Shown: positions 26,116 through 36,020, counted from the first letter of the stretch. The stretch: DNA of 64,000 nucleotides from Gammaproteobacteria bacterium (GCA_030425685.1 JAUIAD010000004.1:62001-126000); one strand, 5' to 3'. Made by a program: numbers and translations. The notes: generated by a model not told the origin, from the sequence alone.

Positions 26116-27393
26116 ATGTTAGAGATATTAAACCGGTGGAATCGATGGGGCAGCGCCAAGCTTGCAGGGGGCTTTCGGCGAGAGATTACCCAAGAGATAT
26201 GCCCATTTATCGATACAAAAGAAGTGGTTGCCTTGGTTGGGTTGCGTAGAGCGGGTAAAACTACCATTTTATACCAGGTAATGGATGAGCTTGAGAGCAG
26301 AGGGCTGCCCAAGCAAGCTATGCTGCACATGAACTTTGAGGAACCGGCAATCTCTCCAGGCCTTAGCATCGAGCACCTGGACGAACTTTACCGTACTTAT
26401 CGTGAAGAGCTTTATCCAAGTGGTCGCGCCTACTTATTTTTTGATGAAATTCAAAATGTTCCAGCTTGGGAAAAGTGGGTGCGTGCGCGTAACGAAAGTG
26501 AAGATATTAAAATTTTTATCACCGGCTCTTCAGCAAACCTAATGTCACGCGAGCTAGCGACCGTTTTAACCGGCCGACATGTTGCTTTTTATATCACACC
26601 GTTTAGTTTTAAAGAGATTGTGCAACTGAAATCTATTGAGGTTCCAGACGTTTTGTTAAAAGTAAACCCTCCACCAGCTATTGCACATGCATTAAATGAA
26701 TATCAAATTTGGGGAGGGTTTCCAGAAGTGGTATTGAGCGACAATGAGGATAGAAAAAACATATTGCTGCGACAGTATTTTGATGACATCCTCTTTAAAG
26801 ATGTTGCCATGCGTCACCAAATACGTGATGTCACCATGTTGCGCAATATAGCTGTCCACCTGATGACACAAACCGCGTGTCTTTTTTCAGTGAACAGGAT
26901 TGCTAAGCTGTTTCAAATATCGCTAGAAATGGCATCCAATTACTGCCATTATATTCAGGAATCTTTTTTAGTAAATTATTTACCTTACTTTAGCTTGAAA
27001 ATAGCAGAGCGCAATCGCAACCCGCAAAAAATACACGTTAATGACTTAGGTTTTCGTAAAATCGCCGCTATTTCTGGCAGTGCTGATCACGGGAAATTAA
27101 CTGAAACACTGGTATATCAGCATTTGCAAAGGCAATTTCGCCATGATGTCTTTTACTGGAAAGGCAAGCAAGAAATTGATTTTGTTGTTCGCAGTGGTAA
27201 CGAGATAGAGCGAGTACTGCAGGTAGCGTATGACAATTTGGATATTCCAAAGACGCGTGAGAGGGAGCTAGCCTCCCTTAAAGAGGCAAAAGAAAATTTT
27301 ACAAAAGCAACGACCAGTCTCATTGTTGGCAAACTGCCAAAATCCGCCGATAAGAAGATGCTGCCTTTGTGGTACTTTTTACTGAGCGGCTAG
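26116..27393 (+). CDS. AAA-family ATPase with DUF4143 domain
   Basis: 425 aa. The N-terminal AAA_14 domain has Walker A GLRRAGKTTILYQ, Walker B YLFFDEIQNV and the sensor-type ITGSSANLMSRELATVLTGR followed by the PFSFKEI element. The C-terminal DUF4143 part (from about 205) is nuclease-like, ending with the PD-(D/E)xK-type signature FYWKGKQEIDFVVR. Proteins of this architecture are common, often horizontally acquired, and of uncertain function (ATP-driven DNA-related or toxin-like roles have been proposed). GGGTAAGC precedes the ATG. Its own tightly controlled-looking promoter lies at 26052-26100. Confidence 0.9.
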   Translation: MLEILNRWNRWGSAKLAGGFRREITQEICPFIDTKEVVALVGLRRAGKTTILYQVMDELESRGLPKQAMLHMNFEEPAISPGLSIEHLDELYRTYREELYPSGRAYLFFDEIQNVPAWEKWVRARNESEDIKIFITGSSANLMSRELATVLTGRHVAFYITPFSFKEIVQLKSIEVPDVLLKVNPPPAIAHALNEYQIWGGFPEVVLSDNEDRKNILLRQYFDDILFKDVAMRHQIRDVTMLRNIAVHLMTQTACLFSVNRIAKLFQISLEMASNYCHYIQESFLVNYLPYFSLKIAERNRNPQKIHVNDLGFRKIAAISGSADHGKLTETLVYQHLQRQFRHDVFYWKGKQEIDFVVRSGNEIERVLQVAYDNLDIPKTRERELASLKEAKENFTKATTSLIVGKLPKSADKKMLPLWYFLLSG

Positions 27394-27565
27394 CATACCA
27401 TGCATCACCCTTGTTAAAAGCAGCATGTTTTTTGTTGCAAAATTTAACTTAAATGATGATTGATGACTTTGCACGTATTCCGAAAAATGCCCGATTCTTA
27501 CCGAGTGTCTCCTTCTTAGCTTTTTTTATTAAGGCGGCAGCTGGTATTGTGAGCGTTGTGCTTAA

Positions 27566-27969
27566 CTAAACAGCCACGCCAAAGGCCAAAATAAACTCTT
27601 GGCTAATAAGTTTGTAAGTGCCAGTAAACTTAGTAGTAACATTTGCCTGATCAGAATTAATGGTAAAAGGAGGAAAGGTAAAGTCAAAACTTCCATTTTG
27701 ATCAAAGCCTTTAAGAGAAAGTTTGGAGTCTAATAACGCCGGTCCTAATCCAATAAAAACTTGAAAACTACTCCAGCACTTTGTCAGTGATGGGATTAAT
27801 GCAAATTCGTGCTTAACAAGGCTGGTGATGGTCATCGTATGCTGCACTTGAGCGTTCGCATGAAATGCATTGATATCATCTGCTAAAACAGTTTTAACAT
27901 CTAAATATTTATATAGCGCTTTGATGCCTTTTAGGAATGTCGTACTTTAGCTTCTGTGGCAGTTGACAT
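27566..27969 (-). pseudogene. Broken gene for an unknown beta-rich protein
   Basis: The frame ending at TAA 27566 is open back to about 27941 with no good start (FLKGIKALYKYLDVKTVLAD ... KLISQEFILAFGVAV). An ATG at 27969 opens a short frame (MSTATEAKVR) that leads into it after a +1 shift. The gene is probably frameshifted near its 5' end. The C-terminal half is beta-rich (SFDFTFPPFTINSDQANVTT). Unknown family. Confidence 0.4.
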
Positions 27970-28045
27970 CAGAAAGCATATCCCGCAACATAAGCTTCCC
28001 TTTGATCATTAAAGCAAGGAGCGCAATCTAATAAAGAGATGCTCC

Positions 28046-28942
28046 ATGTCTAAAAAATGCACCGCCATACTTTCTTGTGTTGTCCTTTTAATCGTAGCCA
28101 TTGTGTTTCTTACACATCGGATGTCTACCAGAGCTGTTTTTGGTGCAACGAATTTGCCGGCTGTCGGTGCGGCTGATTCGCCTCGTATAATGATGGCACG
28201 TGGTATTGCTTACAATAATCATGCTGCTGATGGTTATTCAAGCCAAGGGGGTCAGTTTAAGCCTCTGATTGTGCATAGCGCTTATTACTCTATTGAAAGT
28301 AAAAATATTGCAAAAACGATGAATCAAATTAGTCACTATGTCGTATCGCAGGGTGGCTGGGTTGCAAATTCTAACCTTAATAGTAGTAGCTATGACAATA
28401 GAGGCCATATGAATTTACGTATTCCCATAGCAAAATACCAACCCGCAGCGAATTATTTTCAGCATACCTATCCCAATATTATTAATGCAGAAGTTAAAAG
28501 TAACGACATTACACGTGAGTATATTGATTTGAAAAATAGACTCAGTAGCTTAGAGGCAGCGCAAAAGCAGCTAAAGGCTATTATGCAAAAAGCACCGAAT
28601 ACGAAGGCTACCATGGATGCGTTTCATGCGTTGGTTGATATTAATCGCCAAATAGATGTTCTAAAAGGCGATATTAAATATGATAATAACATGGCGCAAT
28701 ATGCCTTGATTAGTGTTGATATAAGCAAAAAAATGCCTGCTGCTAAGCCTTATCAATGGAAACCCTATTCAATTGTCAAAGTAGCAGCGCATAAATTAGT
28801 GTTAAGCATCCAAGATGATATTGGGTTGTTGATAGTGTTTTTTGTTAGTATTTTCCCGCTTATTATATTGTGGGGAGGGATTCTCTTTTTGATAGGCTAC
28901 GTAGCGTATAAGATTTTTAAAACCAATAGGGGTGAGCCCTAA
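28046..28942 (+). CDS. DUF4349-domain envelope protein
   Basis: 298 aa. An N-terminal signal anchor (AILSCVVLLIVAIVFLTH) is followed by the periplasmic DUF4349 domain (about 75-235). This is recognised by the conserved layout: a beta strand with YYSIESKNIAKTMNQI, GGWVANSN, HMNLRIPIAKYQ, the invariant-type stretch SNDITREYIDLKNRLSSLEA and its coiled coil, and AQYALISVDI. A C-terminal membrane segment (LLIVFFVSIFPLIILWGGIL) with a short basic tail completes it. Members are often lipoproteins or membrane proteins of unknown role. The gene stands alone and is followed by the tandem repeat at 28947. Confidence 0.85.
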   Translation: MSKKCTAILSCVVLLIVAIVFLTHRMSTRAVFGATNLPAVGAADSPRIMMARGIAYNNHAADGYSSQGGQFKPLIVHSAYYSIESKNIAKTMNQISHYVVSQGGWVANSNLNSSSYDNRGHMNLRIPIAKYQPAANYFQHTYPNIINAEVKSNDITREYIDLKNRLSSLEAAQKQLKAIMQKAPNTKATMDAFHALVDINRQIDVLKGDIKYDNNMAQYALISVDISKKMPAAKPYQWKPYSIVKVAAHKLVLSIQDDIGLLIVFFVSIFPLIILWGGILFLIGYVAYKIFKTNRGEP

Positions 28943-28946
28943 CTTA

Positions 28947-29226
28947 GCCCTACGTTCCTGCATTTTTCTATCAGTTTGCGCATAACTTATTTAGAACCCG
29001 TGGGGGCACACATGCTGTGCCCGTTTGGGTGTGAATGGTTTTAGATTGTCGGTGCCGCGGATGTTTGCGGGCGCAGCATGCTGCGCCCCTACGGTCCTGC
29101 ATTTTTCTATCAGTTTGCGCATAACGCATCTAGAACCCGTAGGGGCACAGCATGCTGTGCCCGTTTGGGTGTGAATAGCTGTAGATTGTTAATGTCGCGA
29201 ATGTTTGCGGCCGCAGCATGATGCCT
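28947..29226. repeat. Tandem duplication (139-bp unit) carrying palindromes
   Basis: Two units with a 139-bp period (the landmark CCTGCATTTTTCTATCAG at 28957 and 29096) are about 85-90% alike by eye. Each carries two palindromes: a GGGCACA(G)CATGCTGTGCCC type (29004-29022 with one base missing; 29143-29162 perfect) and a GGGCGCAGCATGCTGCGCCC type (29069-29088 perfect; degenerate near 29210). There is no coding capacity. It is REP-like and the same palindrome recurs at 15838. Confidence 0.75.
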
Positions 29227-29234
29227 GGCTTAAA

Positions 29235-29685
29235 TTAGTCGCCACAGCTAATTTCAATTGCTGGATAACTTGGGCCAGCATTTGTTGATGGGGCCATATT
29301 ATATTGGCAGGTATAGGCGCCCACAGATTTAGAACCGGTTGTAACGTTTATTACGCCTTTGTACTGGACCTTTTGCAGGAAAAGAACCATTAAAAAAGGC
29401 AATGGGGAAAGATACATTTTTAGTCCCAAAGTTGGTTGTTGAAAACGTTAGCTACAAAGCGCCAGTGAATGGAGCTCCAGATAAATTGACAAGGTGAGTA
29501 GTAGCAATATTGGCTATACCGCTACTCGGTTGTGCTGTTAAGTGGATGCCTTGGGCATCTTGAATGCTGGCAACATTACTGCTGCCTTTTGTTAGCGTAA
29601 AAGTAAAGGTTGCAGGTGTGCTCCCCGGCTGGTCAACATCCTTTAAGAGAGTGTTAAATACTACCAGTATATACTCAGAAAACAA
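29235..29685 (-). pseudogene. Multiply frameshifted gene for a beta-rich surface or secreted protein
   Basis: Three consecutive open pieces in different frames read as one protein: TPATFTFTLTKGSSNVASIQ ... (29452-29685), LTFSTTNFGTKNVSFPIAFF ... (about 29340-29455) and VINVTTGSKSVGAYTCQYNM ... ISCGD (29235-29370). The Thr/Ser/Gly/Val-rich composition and the terminal Cys pair suggest an exported Ig-like or adhesin-type domain. At least two frameshifts are present. Confidence 0.5.
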
Positions 29686-29822
29686 GTAAAAAATACTTAC
29701 AAATCTTAAGGGTATTTATTGTGCATTTTAAATCAGCAAACTCTAGACTGACTTAGTGATATTGATATTAATAACGAATAGGATTTAAATTTTTTTGAGA
29801 TAAAATGAGTTAGGAAGTTAAT

Positions 29823-30761
29823 TCACTTCTCTTGTCGATATCGAAAATAGCTGCTAGTGATTACCAATGCAGCTATTAATAGTACGCCAAGCAGCAAATA
29901 AAAAGATGGGTGCATGCGCTGATTAAAAAACTCCATGAAAAAAACCATAACAGGCATTAGCGGAAGAACCACTAAAATGCTAAAAGGTTCTAGGTAATGA
30001 ATGGCCGTATAGATTAGATACATTGGGATGACTACTAACAGAAAAGCATCCATAAGTATTCGCACTAATAAACTGCTATCAAATTGTGGTAAATTTACGT
30101 GTCCTAGCAATACAGCAACAGCTGAAATGGCAATTAACACAATAAAGCGTACAGTAAGCGTATCAAGCGCGCTAAACCCAGCTTGGCTCAGCTTTTTGGA
30201 AAAAACGGTATTAACACCGACCGAAAAGCCAACGATAAGGCAGCAAGCAAATGAAATGGCAATGTGAGTGATATTGGAAGTGAAGGTGCTCGTCTCGCTA
30301 AAAAAAACAATGCCGGCGATATAAAAAATCAACACCAGTAACAATATCGATATGACTAACTCTGATCTCATGAGTTTGTTTTTCTGCATGATAGATTTAA
30401 CGAGTAGTAATGAAACAATCGGCGCAAAGCCCAAAGAGATGGTGCTGACAATAGATGGCTCGATATAGCGCAAAGGATATATTAAAAAAAACCACGAACC
30501 AAAAGTAGCAAGATTGACCCGCAAGCAATCTGCTTTATTAGCAGCAATTTTTTGCCCTAGCTGTTTTATTTTAACAGCACTTAGTAATAGGAAAACAACC
30601 TGTGCAATTGAAAAAACACAAAGACACAATACAAATGGCGACATTTGCTGATCTAAGTCTGACGTATAAATTCGTGAAAAGGCAGAGACAATGCACCAGG
30701 CAATAACGCAGGCAAATCCTAATACTACAAGGTGAGAGTGTCTTACTTTATGTTTTATCAT
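29823..30761 (-). CDS. EamA/DMT-family inner-membrane transporter
   Basis: 312 aa with about ten hydrophobic segments arranged as two five-helix halves, the layout of the drug/metabolite transporter superfamily. Recognisable pieces are TISLGFAPIVSLLLVK at the end of helix 4 and YLIYTAIHYLEPFSILVVLP in the second half. Such proteins export or import small metabolites (amino acids, nucleosides); the substrate cannot be told. No partner genes are adjacent. Confidence 0.85.
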   Translation of the reverse strand: MIKHKVRHSHLVVLGFACVIAWCIVSAFSRIYTSDLDQQMSPFVLCLCVFSIAQVVFLLLSAVKIKQLGQKIAANKADCLRVNLATFGSWFFLIYPLRYIEPSIVSTISLGFAPIVSLLLVKSIMQKNKLMRSELVISILLLVLIFYIAGIVFFSETSTFTSNITHIAISFACCLIVGFSVGVNTVFSKKLSQAGFSALDTLTVRFIVLIAISAVAVLLGHVNLPQFDSSLLVRILMDAFLLVVIPMYLIYTAIHYLEPFSILVVLPLMPVMVFFMEFFNQRMHPSFYLLLGVLLIAALVITSSYFRYRQEK

Positions 30762-31174
30762 AAGTTTTCTAATGGCGACTGAAAGTTGTAGTTACCGGAT
30801 GGTGTAGCATAACAGCTTCTAGTCGGATTCTCTTTTTAATATAAGCTTGTAGTAGTATACATAGGCAACATTAAAACAATATGATATAGATAGAAAAGGC
30901 ACAAGCCACCAGGTCAATCTAGAACGATTTCATCAATGGCTCACACTAAAAACATCCCGTTGCCCACGTTTTCTTCGTTATGGTTTTTACTATCAGATGA
31001 ATAAAATAGACCCTTAATGGGTTTAATACAACTTTTTGTGCTTGTATCTTGGTACAATTCATGGCTGCATGCTAACACAACCTGAAGAATTAGCTGTTAT
31101 ACTAGCTGGGCTTACAGCTGTAAGTGTCGCCAGCTATAAGCATTCTTGAAATGCGTGACTGAAAAGGGAGCTTT
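30762..31174. other. Intergenic region without a convincing gene
   Basis: Only short open pieces are seen, for example a 26-codon one ending near 31149 (LTQPEELAVILAGLTAVSVA). It has the composition of decayed coding DNA. Confidence 0.3.
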
Positions 31175-31486
31175 ATGCCATATAGAAAACCAAGTAAGAG
31201 CAAAATATTGCGAAAAATGTCTTTTAGATTAGTCTATTAACCTATGATGATATCTTTTTGCAACCGAGAAATGGCCAAGCGCGAGGGGCAAGAAAGCAAT
31301 TTCGCTTACCATGCGATAGAAAGCTTCGCTATGATGTTGTGGGTGCTGCTTATCGCCGGTACGGCGCTAGATGTGCATTCATTATTTATGGGGGATGGCG
31401 ATAGAAATCGTCAGCGGATCTTTGATCAAGATCAGCAATCCGTGGGTGATGATGTAAATGAGCCAATTAATCCGGGCTTAAGATAA
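31175..31486 (+). pseudogene. Small membrane protein gene with an in-frame TAA
   Basis: An AAGGGAG site precedes ATG 31175, giving a 21-residue basic peptide (MPYRKPSKSKILRKMSFRLV...). After TAA and one codon the same frame resumes at ATG-ATG (31244) for 80 more residues with one membrane segment (FAMMLWVLLIAGTALDVHSL) and an acidic tail (DQDQQSVGDDVNEPINPG). Because both parts share one frame, it is either a 103-codon gene with a nonsense mutation or a leader that hands ribosomes to the second start, which has no site of its own. Confidence 0.45.
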
Positions 31487-31586
31487 GAAAGCTTTTCGCT
31501 ATATCCTGTTGCGCATTGCCTTTCTCACTTATTTAGTATGAAAAAGGCAATGCTAATAAACGTAAACGCTCAGGCAAGCCAGTCCT

Positions 31587-32771
31587 CTAAGTAGAAACTT
31601 TCACCCCTAAATCTTTCTGTCGCGCTCCATTACAAATGGGGTAAATCCAATAGCTAAAAACTTTTTGCCCACCCGCAACGGCTGCTTGTGTTGTAATATC
31701 AACAAAGTTGGCGCCTGGTGCATTCGTCAAGTGGTCATCGTATTTAATCGGTAACGGGTTACCCTGCCAGTCTCTGACTTCCATCTGATTATATTGACCT
31801 GCTTGCTGCTTGTTTAATTGAATTTGCAAGGTTTTGTCAGACTGTATCCATAATGAAAAATCATTTTTGTTAGGTTGTTGGCATTGATCGGGTGATGAAG
31901 TTAAGGAGTAAAGTTTAATGTGTTTAATATTTATCTGTAGATGATCTGGTGTGCTAGCTAATGAGCCGCCAAGATTTCCACCCATGGCTAGATTAAAAAT
32001 AAAGTAATACCCCTTACCAATCTTGGGATTAAAACCATTTAAAATCTGTTTTTCACGGTCAGAGTGGTAATAGTTAAGATTAAACGTTTGATTTTGCTTT
32101 TTACCATCAATATAAATACTCAGTGTGCCACTTTTATAGTCGCTGGCTATATCCCATTCAAGACCAATATAATGGAAATTACTCAGTGAAGAAGGTGTTT
32201 TGAAAGCATAGCCAAAGCCAGAGTGGTCATCATTTTTTTTGCTAGAGCCGTGTAATGTTGTTTTAAATGTCGTGTCATTAAAAAAATGCCACCATTCTAA
32301 AATATCAATTTCGCCGTTAATAGGCCAGCCGCTCGCAGCCCCTTGATCTCCATTGAGGTGCTTATCTTTAGGTAGCATCCAAATGGCGGGCCAAGTACCG
32401 TGGACGGCGGGTAATTTGACTTCAGCTTCAAAAAAACCATGGCGAATATGTCCTGTGGTAAGAAATTGTTTTGAACTTATAAAACCTGAGTCGTAGTGAG
32501 TTCTATCTGCTGTTCTATCAGCTTGGATATCGACTTTGTCTAGGTCCTGTTGATAAATAACATTGTGCTTATGATAAGTTTCTTTTTCATTGTTATAAAT
32601 AGCATGGTGCAGTTCCCATTGGTATTTGTTGTGAGAATGAATAAGGTCACAGAGTAAGTGGCAGTTAGGGTTATTATTACAATATGAGTTCGGACTAGCT
32701 TCTGCATAGCTATTAGGTAGCAGAATTAAAGAAAGAAATATACTGCAGGAAAGTAAAATTATTTTTTTCAT
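31587..32771 (-). CDS. Secreted glycoside hydrolase family 16 (beta-glucanase-like)
   Basis: 394 aa from the ATG that begins the signal peptide (MKKIILLSCSIFLSLILLPN). The GH16 jelly-roll shows the catalytic motif NGEIDILEWW (ExDxxE: nucleophile, assisting Asp, acid/base), preceded by TWPAIWMLPKD and followed by YHYIGLEWD-like and IYIDGKKQNQ strands. An extra ~110-residue C-terminal beta domain may bind carbohydrate. GH16 enzymes cleave beta-1,3/1,4-glucans or related galactans outside the cell, so algal, fungal or amoebal polysaccharides are possible targets. A second, different GH16 is at 50215-51594. Confidence 0.92.
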   Translation of the reverse strand: MKKIILLSCSIFLSLILLPNSYAEASPNSYCNNNPNCHLLCDLIHSHNKYQWELHHAIYNNEKETYHKHNVIYQQDLDKVDIQADRTADRTHYDSGFISSKQFLTTGHIRHGFFEAEVKLPAVHGTWPAIWMLPKDKHLNGDQGAASGWPINGEIDILEWWHFFNDTTFKTTLHGSSKKNDDHSGFGYAFKTPSSLSNFHYIGLEWDIASDYKSGTLSIYIDGKKQNQTFNLNYYHSDREKQILNGFNPKIGKGYYFIFNLAMGGNLGGSLASTPDHLQINIKHIKLYSLTSSPDQCQQPNKNDFSLWIQSDKTLQIQLNKQQAGQYNQMEVRDWQGNPLPIKYDDHLTNAPGANFVDITTQAAVAGGQKVFSYWIYPICNGARQKDLGVKVST

Positions 32772-32983
32772 GACAGTCTCGCTAAATAAAAAATGCCGGA
32801 CAAGTTTAATATGGAGTTTGGGTGTGATCAATGCATTATGGGTTAAGTAGAAGTGATGCAGCATATTTTGATAGTAATCACCTGTAATATTTAGACAATT
32901 AAGGCTAATAAGAAGGTCAAACTTTCCCCTGACTTGTGCAAAATGATCTATATTTTAGATGCAGGTCTAAAGTTCGGAGAATC

Positions 32984-34363
32984 ATGATGCGTAGACAAGA
33001 AATATCACTTCGTGAGCGTGTGGATGGGGTCGCACAGCATGCGACTGAAGAATTTTCACAAATAAAACAAGTTCTTGCGCTGTTAAAGGGCAATCCTCAA
33101 ATTAGCGAGCGCTATGCCCTAGAAATCAGACGTTATGAGCGTGATTGGCAGGCGATGCATGCGCCAGAGCAGAGTCCTCTTATTACATTGCGCCAGCGTG
33201 GTGAACTGTTTGATCAACGTATTCTGCCTATTCTATTTAGCGATGAAAATTTTCAGATGCTAACACGGGTAGAGAATCCACCGGCGGGATATCTAGGGGA
33301 AGAGTTGCCTGCCCGTAGCTATGCTACTTTGAAACTACTCGCTGTTATGTGGTTGCGGCATGTTAATTACGTGTTGAGCCAGCATCCTCATTACGAACAG
33401 ACGGAAGTCTACGGCAGAGCATCGCGCGAACATATTCAACAATTTTATGATGGCTTTTATCTTATCGCGCAGTTGGAAAGTGCCGTTAAAATGGCTTGTT
33501 TTCGTTATTTTAATAACTATAAAACAGATGTCAGCAATTTAGTGCGTAAATTTGGTGATGTCTTAGATATTATGGTTGATAGGCGTGGTGAACCGCAGGA
33601 ATTGCATATCCAGGGGCAGTATCAAGACTATAATTCACAGCAATGGATTGATGTTATTAATCAGCTATTCATAAAATTTAATGATGATCAAAAATTTTGG
33701 GGCCTAAAAGTAGGACGTAAAAGCCGCTCGCGTGATTCCTTGCGAGATGCTTTGGTCGGTGTGGTAGGTGATGATGCAACTGCGATTAATGGCATTGAAG
33801 GCGTAGAGGTTGATCAATCACAGACGCCTTATTTTGCGCGTATTACCACGGCAGTTAGAGCGCCGTCAGCTGCTGAGGTTAGGGAGATATTAAATCTCGA
33901 CCACGGTGTGGCGGGTCATATCAATGAAGATCTTAGCCCGCGTGAGATGTTTTGTCGTTTTTTAGAAGGTATCAACAGAGGCGCCAACCAGGCAATGCGG
34001 GCCGATCGTGAGCATCTTGAGTTTCAGACTGTAAGGCAGCTTATTGTTCGTGGTTTGGCGCAACAGTATATTAATACCGAAAATAAATCAAAGAAGCTTT
34101 TTCATAATACAAAATTATCGCGTCTGCGTATGCAGTTAATCGAGGATAGTATCCGTCGTATCGAGGGTGCGACTAACCTAGGTGAGGTTGGCGAAATTCT
34201 TGGGGAAGCATGGGAAAGTAATAAGGTTTTGAGTATTGAAAATAATCGCAAAGCGACCTCGGGTAGTTTTTATAAGCTCTTATCAGACTATCGAAATCCT
34301 GATATTCAAGAAAGAGCTTTTCAAGCGTTAGCGGATGAATATGTTAGAGATCATCCGCATTAA
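32984..34363 (+). CDS. Unknown helical protein, candidate effector
   Basis: 459 aa. GGAG lies 4 nt before ATG 32984 and 7 nt before the adjacent ATG 32987; either may be used, and the longer start at 32936 has no site. The protein is all-helical in appearance and charged (QEISLRERVDGVAQHATEEF), without signal peptide or membrane segments. No motif is recognised. No clear PmrA-type box is found upstream. Followed by a short gap and a convergent secreted protein gene. Confidence 0.75.
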   Translation: MMRRQEISLRERVDGVAQHATEEFSQIKQVLALLKGNPQISERYALEIRRYERDWQAMHAPEQSPLITLRQRGELFDQRILPILFSDENFQMLTRVENPPAGYLGEELPARSYATLKLLAVMWLRHVNYVLSQHPHYEQTEVYGRASREHIQQFYDGFYLIAQLESAVKMACFRYFNNYKTDVSNLVRKFGDVLDIMVDRRGEPQELHIQGQYQDYNSQQWIDVINQLFIKFNDDQKFWGLKVGRKSRSRDSLRDALVGVVGDDATAINGIEGVEVDQSQTPYFARITTAVRAPSAAEVREILNLDHGVAGHINEDLSPREMFCRFLEGINRGANQAMRADREHLEFQTVRQLIVRGLAQQYINTENKSKKLFHNTKLSRLRMQLIEDSIRRIEGATNLGEVGEILGEAWESNKVLSIENNRKATSGSFYKLLSDYRNPDIQERAFQALADEYVRDHPH

Positions 34364-34538
34364 AAAAGGGGGGAGTCTAGACTTTACAGTTAGAAAATCA
34401 TTTGGCTAAAAAGCTCTACTATGATTTGCCAGTCATCTCTCTGTTAGCTTTATGGTTTTGTTTTAAAAGCAGCATTGCTTATTTAAAATAGCCTATATTT
34501 ACAGGTAAAATTGTAATGTCAGGACATCCCCCTTATCA

Positions 34539-35903
34539 CTACTTTGGCAATGCAGGAATGTTATTCGGGTTCGGGCAAATCGTTACCGTAATCGGGTGAT
34601 TGGGGTCGCCATCATTGGGTGCGGGTCCGCCATTTGCAATATTTTCATCATAAGAAAAACCATAAATATGACAGCTGGGCCCGCTGCTTGGGTGTTGAAA
34701 TTTATGTAGGTACTTAACATAAGCCGGGGTTTGTGCGGTGACTAAGTCATCTTGCGTTGGATTGTTGTCATTAACGGTCATATGATAATTCTGCTTGCAT
34801 TGGTCTGCAGTGATGTTGGGGCAAGAATAATAAAAATAGTCGGGTGACGCGCTGTCATTAATAGTAAAAGTAGGGCGAATGCATGCGGTCGTTTCATTTC
34901 CGATCGTGATGCGTTCGTTAAATGTTTTGCCTGTTTTTTCGCTGGTAAATGTCGCGGGGCAATCTTTTAAAGAAATCATACCGCAATCTATGGTTGCTGC
35001 ACCGCTGTTATTTTTTTTAGTGTAGGAGAATTTCATGGGAAAGGTATAACCATTTACTGCATTAAGATCAGGTTTAAAATAATCTCTTTGACCTATCGCC
35101 GGCCAATCCACTTCAAAAATGGTGTCGTAGTCCGCGCCGCCATTCACTTCGCTGGTGCCAATTTTGCAATGGGTATAAATAGTTTGTCCTTCGCTATTTT
35201 TGCTGGCTTGGCATCCTGCGCTAGCAAAGTAGCGTGTATTAGTATCTTTTGAAGGATCGTAAGCGTAATAAAGGCTTTTGCCGCTGTCTAACGGTGTGTT
35301 AGTAAAATTATTGCGGATAATAAGCGGGTATGAGCATTGGTTGACAATTTTGACGTAGCGTTGAGTGTCGGTTGGCTTAGCTTGTAAAGGTTGAGGGAAA
35401 TAGGCGGGACCTGTGCTATGCGGCTTTTGTTCGCAATGATCAAATAATCTTTTTTTGGCGCAGTCATCGGGATCTGGAGCACTGCCGCCAATAATAACGC
35501 CAGCATTCTCATCGCCTTTAGCTGTCATCTTCCACTGCTTTGGCACACCGTGGCCGTCAGAAATGCAGTCGGTCATCGTTTTTGTTTTAGCGTTATATTG
35601 AACGCAAGGTTGGTCGCAAACGTTATTGCTATTGCAATAGAGTCCAGAGGTATTTAGCTGAATGCCAACGGTTGGGTTCGATTTATAAATGGCTTGCGAT
35701 GCTCCTGGGGTAATGGTGCATCCGCCAGGGCCGCAGTGTGTTTGGCCGCCGGTGATTGGAAAAACCTGCAGGGACTGGTGATTTGATAAGTTTGGATCTG
35801 CTGTTAGTAGCCAGCTATCACTGTCATTTGCCAGTGAGTTAAACGGTAAAAGCATGCCCGACAAGCACACGGAAAATACACTAAAAATCAACCTATTATT
35901 CAT
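34539..35903 (-). CDS. Secreted thaumatin-like protein
   Basis: 454 aa with signal peptide (LIFSVFSVCLSGMLLPFNSLA). The mature protein is very rich in Cys (about 20) and Asn/Gly. The part from about 185 on follows the thaumatin/osmotin plan: VKIVNQCSYPLIIRNN, then FEVDWPAIGQRDYFKPDLN with VNGYTFPMKFSY (compare D-x-x-x-V-DGFNLPM of thaumatins), CPATFTS, and near the end CHIYGFSYDE ... ITVTICP (compare YSYA-x-DD ... FTCP). Thaumatin-like proteins occur in plants, fungi and some bacteria and often bind or cut beta-1,3-glucan; two GH16 glucanase genes in this window fit that theme. Start: ATG with AGG upstream rather than the TTG four codons before. Confidence 0.72.
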   Translation of the reverse strand: MNNRLIFSVFSVCLSGMLLPFNSLANDSDSWLLTADPNLSNHQSLQVFPITGGQTHCGPGGCTITPGASQAIYKSNPTVGIQLNTSGLYCNSNNVCDQPCVQYNAKTKTMTDCISDGHGVPKQWKMTAKGDENAGVIIGGSAPDPDDCAKKRLFDHCEQKPHSTGPAYFPQPLQAKPTDTQRYVKIVNQCSYPLIIRNNFTNTPLDSGKSLYYAYDPSKDTNTRYFASAGCQASKNSEGQTIYTHCKIGTSEVNGGADYDTIFEVDWPAIGQRDYFKPDLNAVNGYTFPMKFSYTKKNNSGAATIDCGMISLKDCPATFTSEKTGKTFNERITIGNETTACIRPTFTINDSASPDYFYYSCPNITADQCKQNYHMTVNDNNPTQDDLVTAQTPAYVKYLHKFQHPSSGPSCHIYGFSYDENIANGGPAPNDGDPNHPITVTICPNPNNIPALPK

Positions 35904-36020
35904 ATACCTAACCAATCTATGTGTGGGGAGTCATTCGTTTTAAAAAGGGTGTCCTTGCTGCGCTAATACTAATCGATCGATCGTGGTGGGTCAAGTTTTG
36001 TCATGGTGGGGTTAACATTG

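Noticed and set aside
28947..29226. CRISPR array
   Set aside because: Only two long direct units with no short repeat-spacer pattern; the units are palindrome-bearing tandem duplicates.
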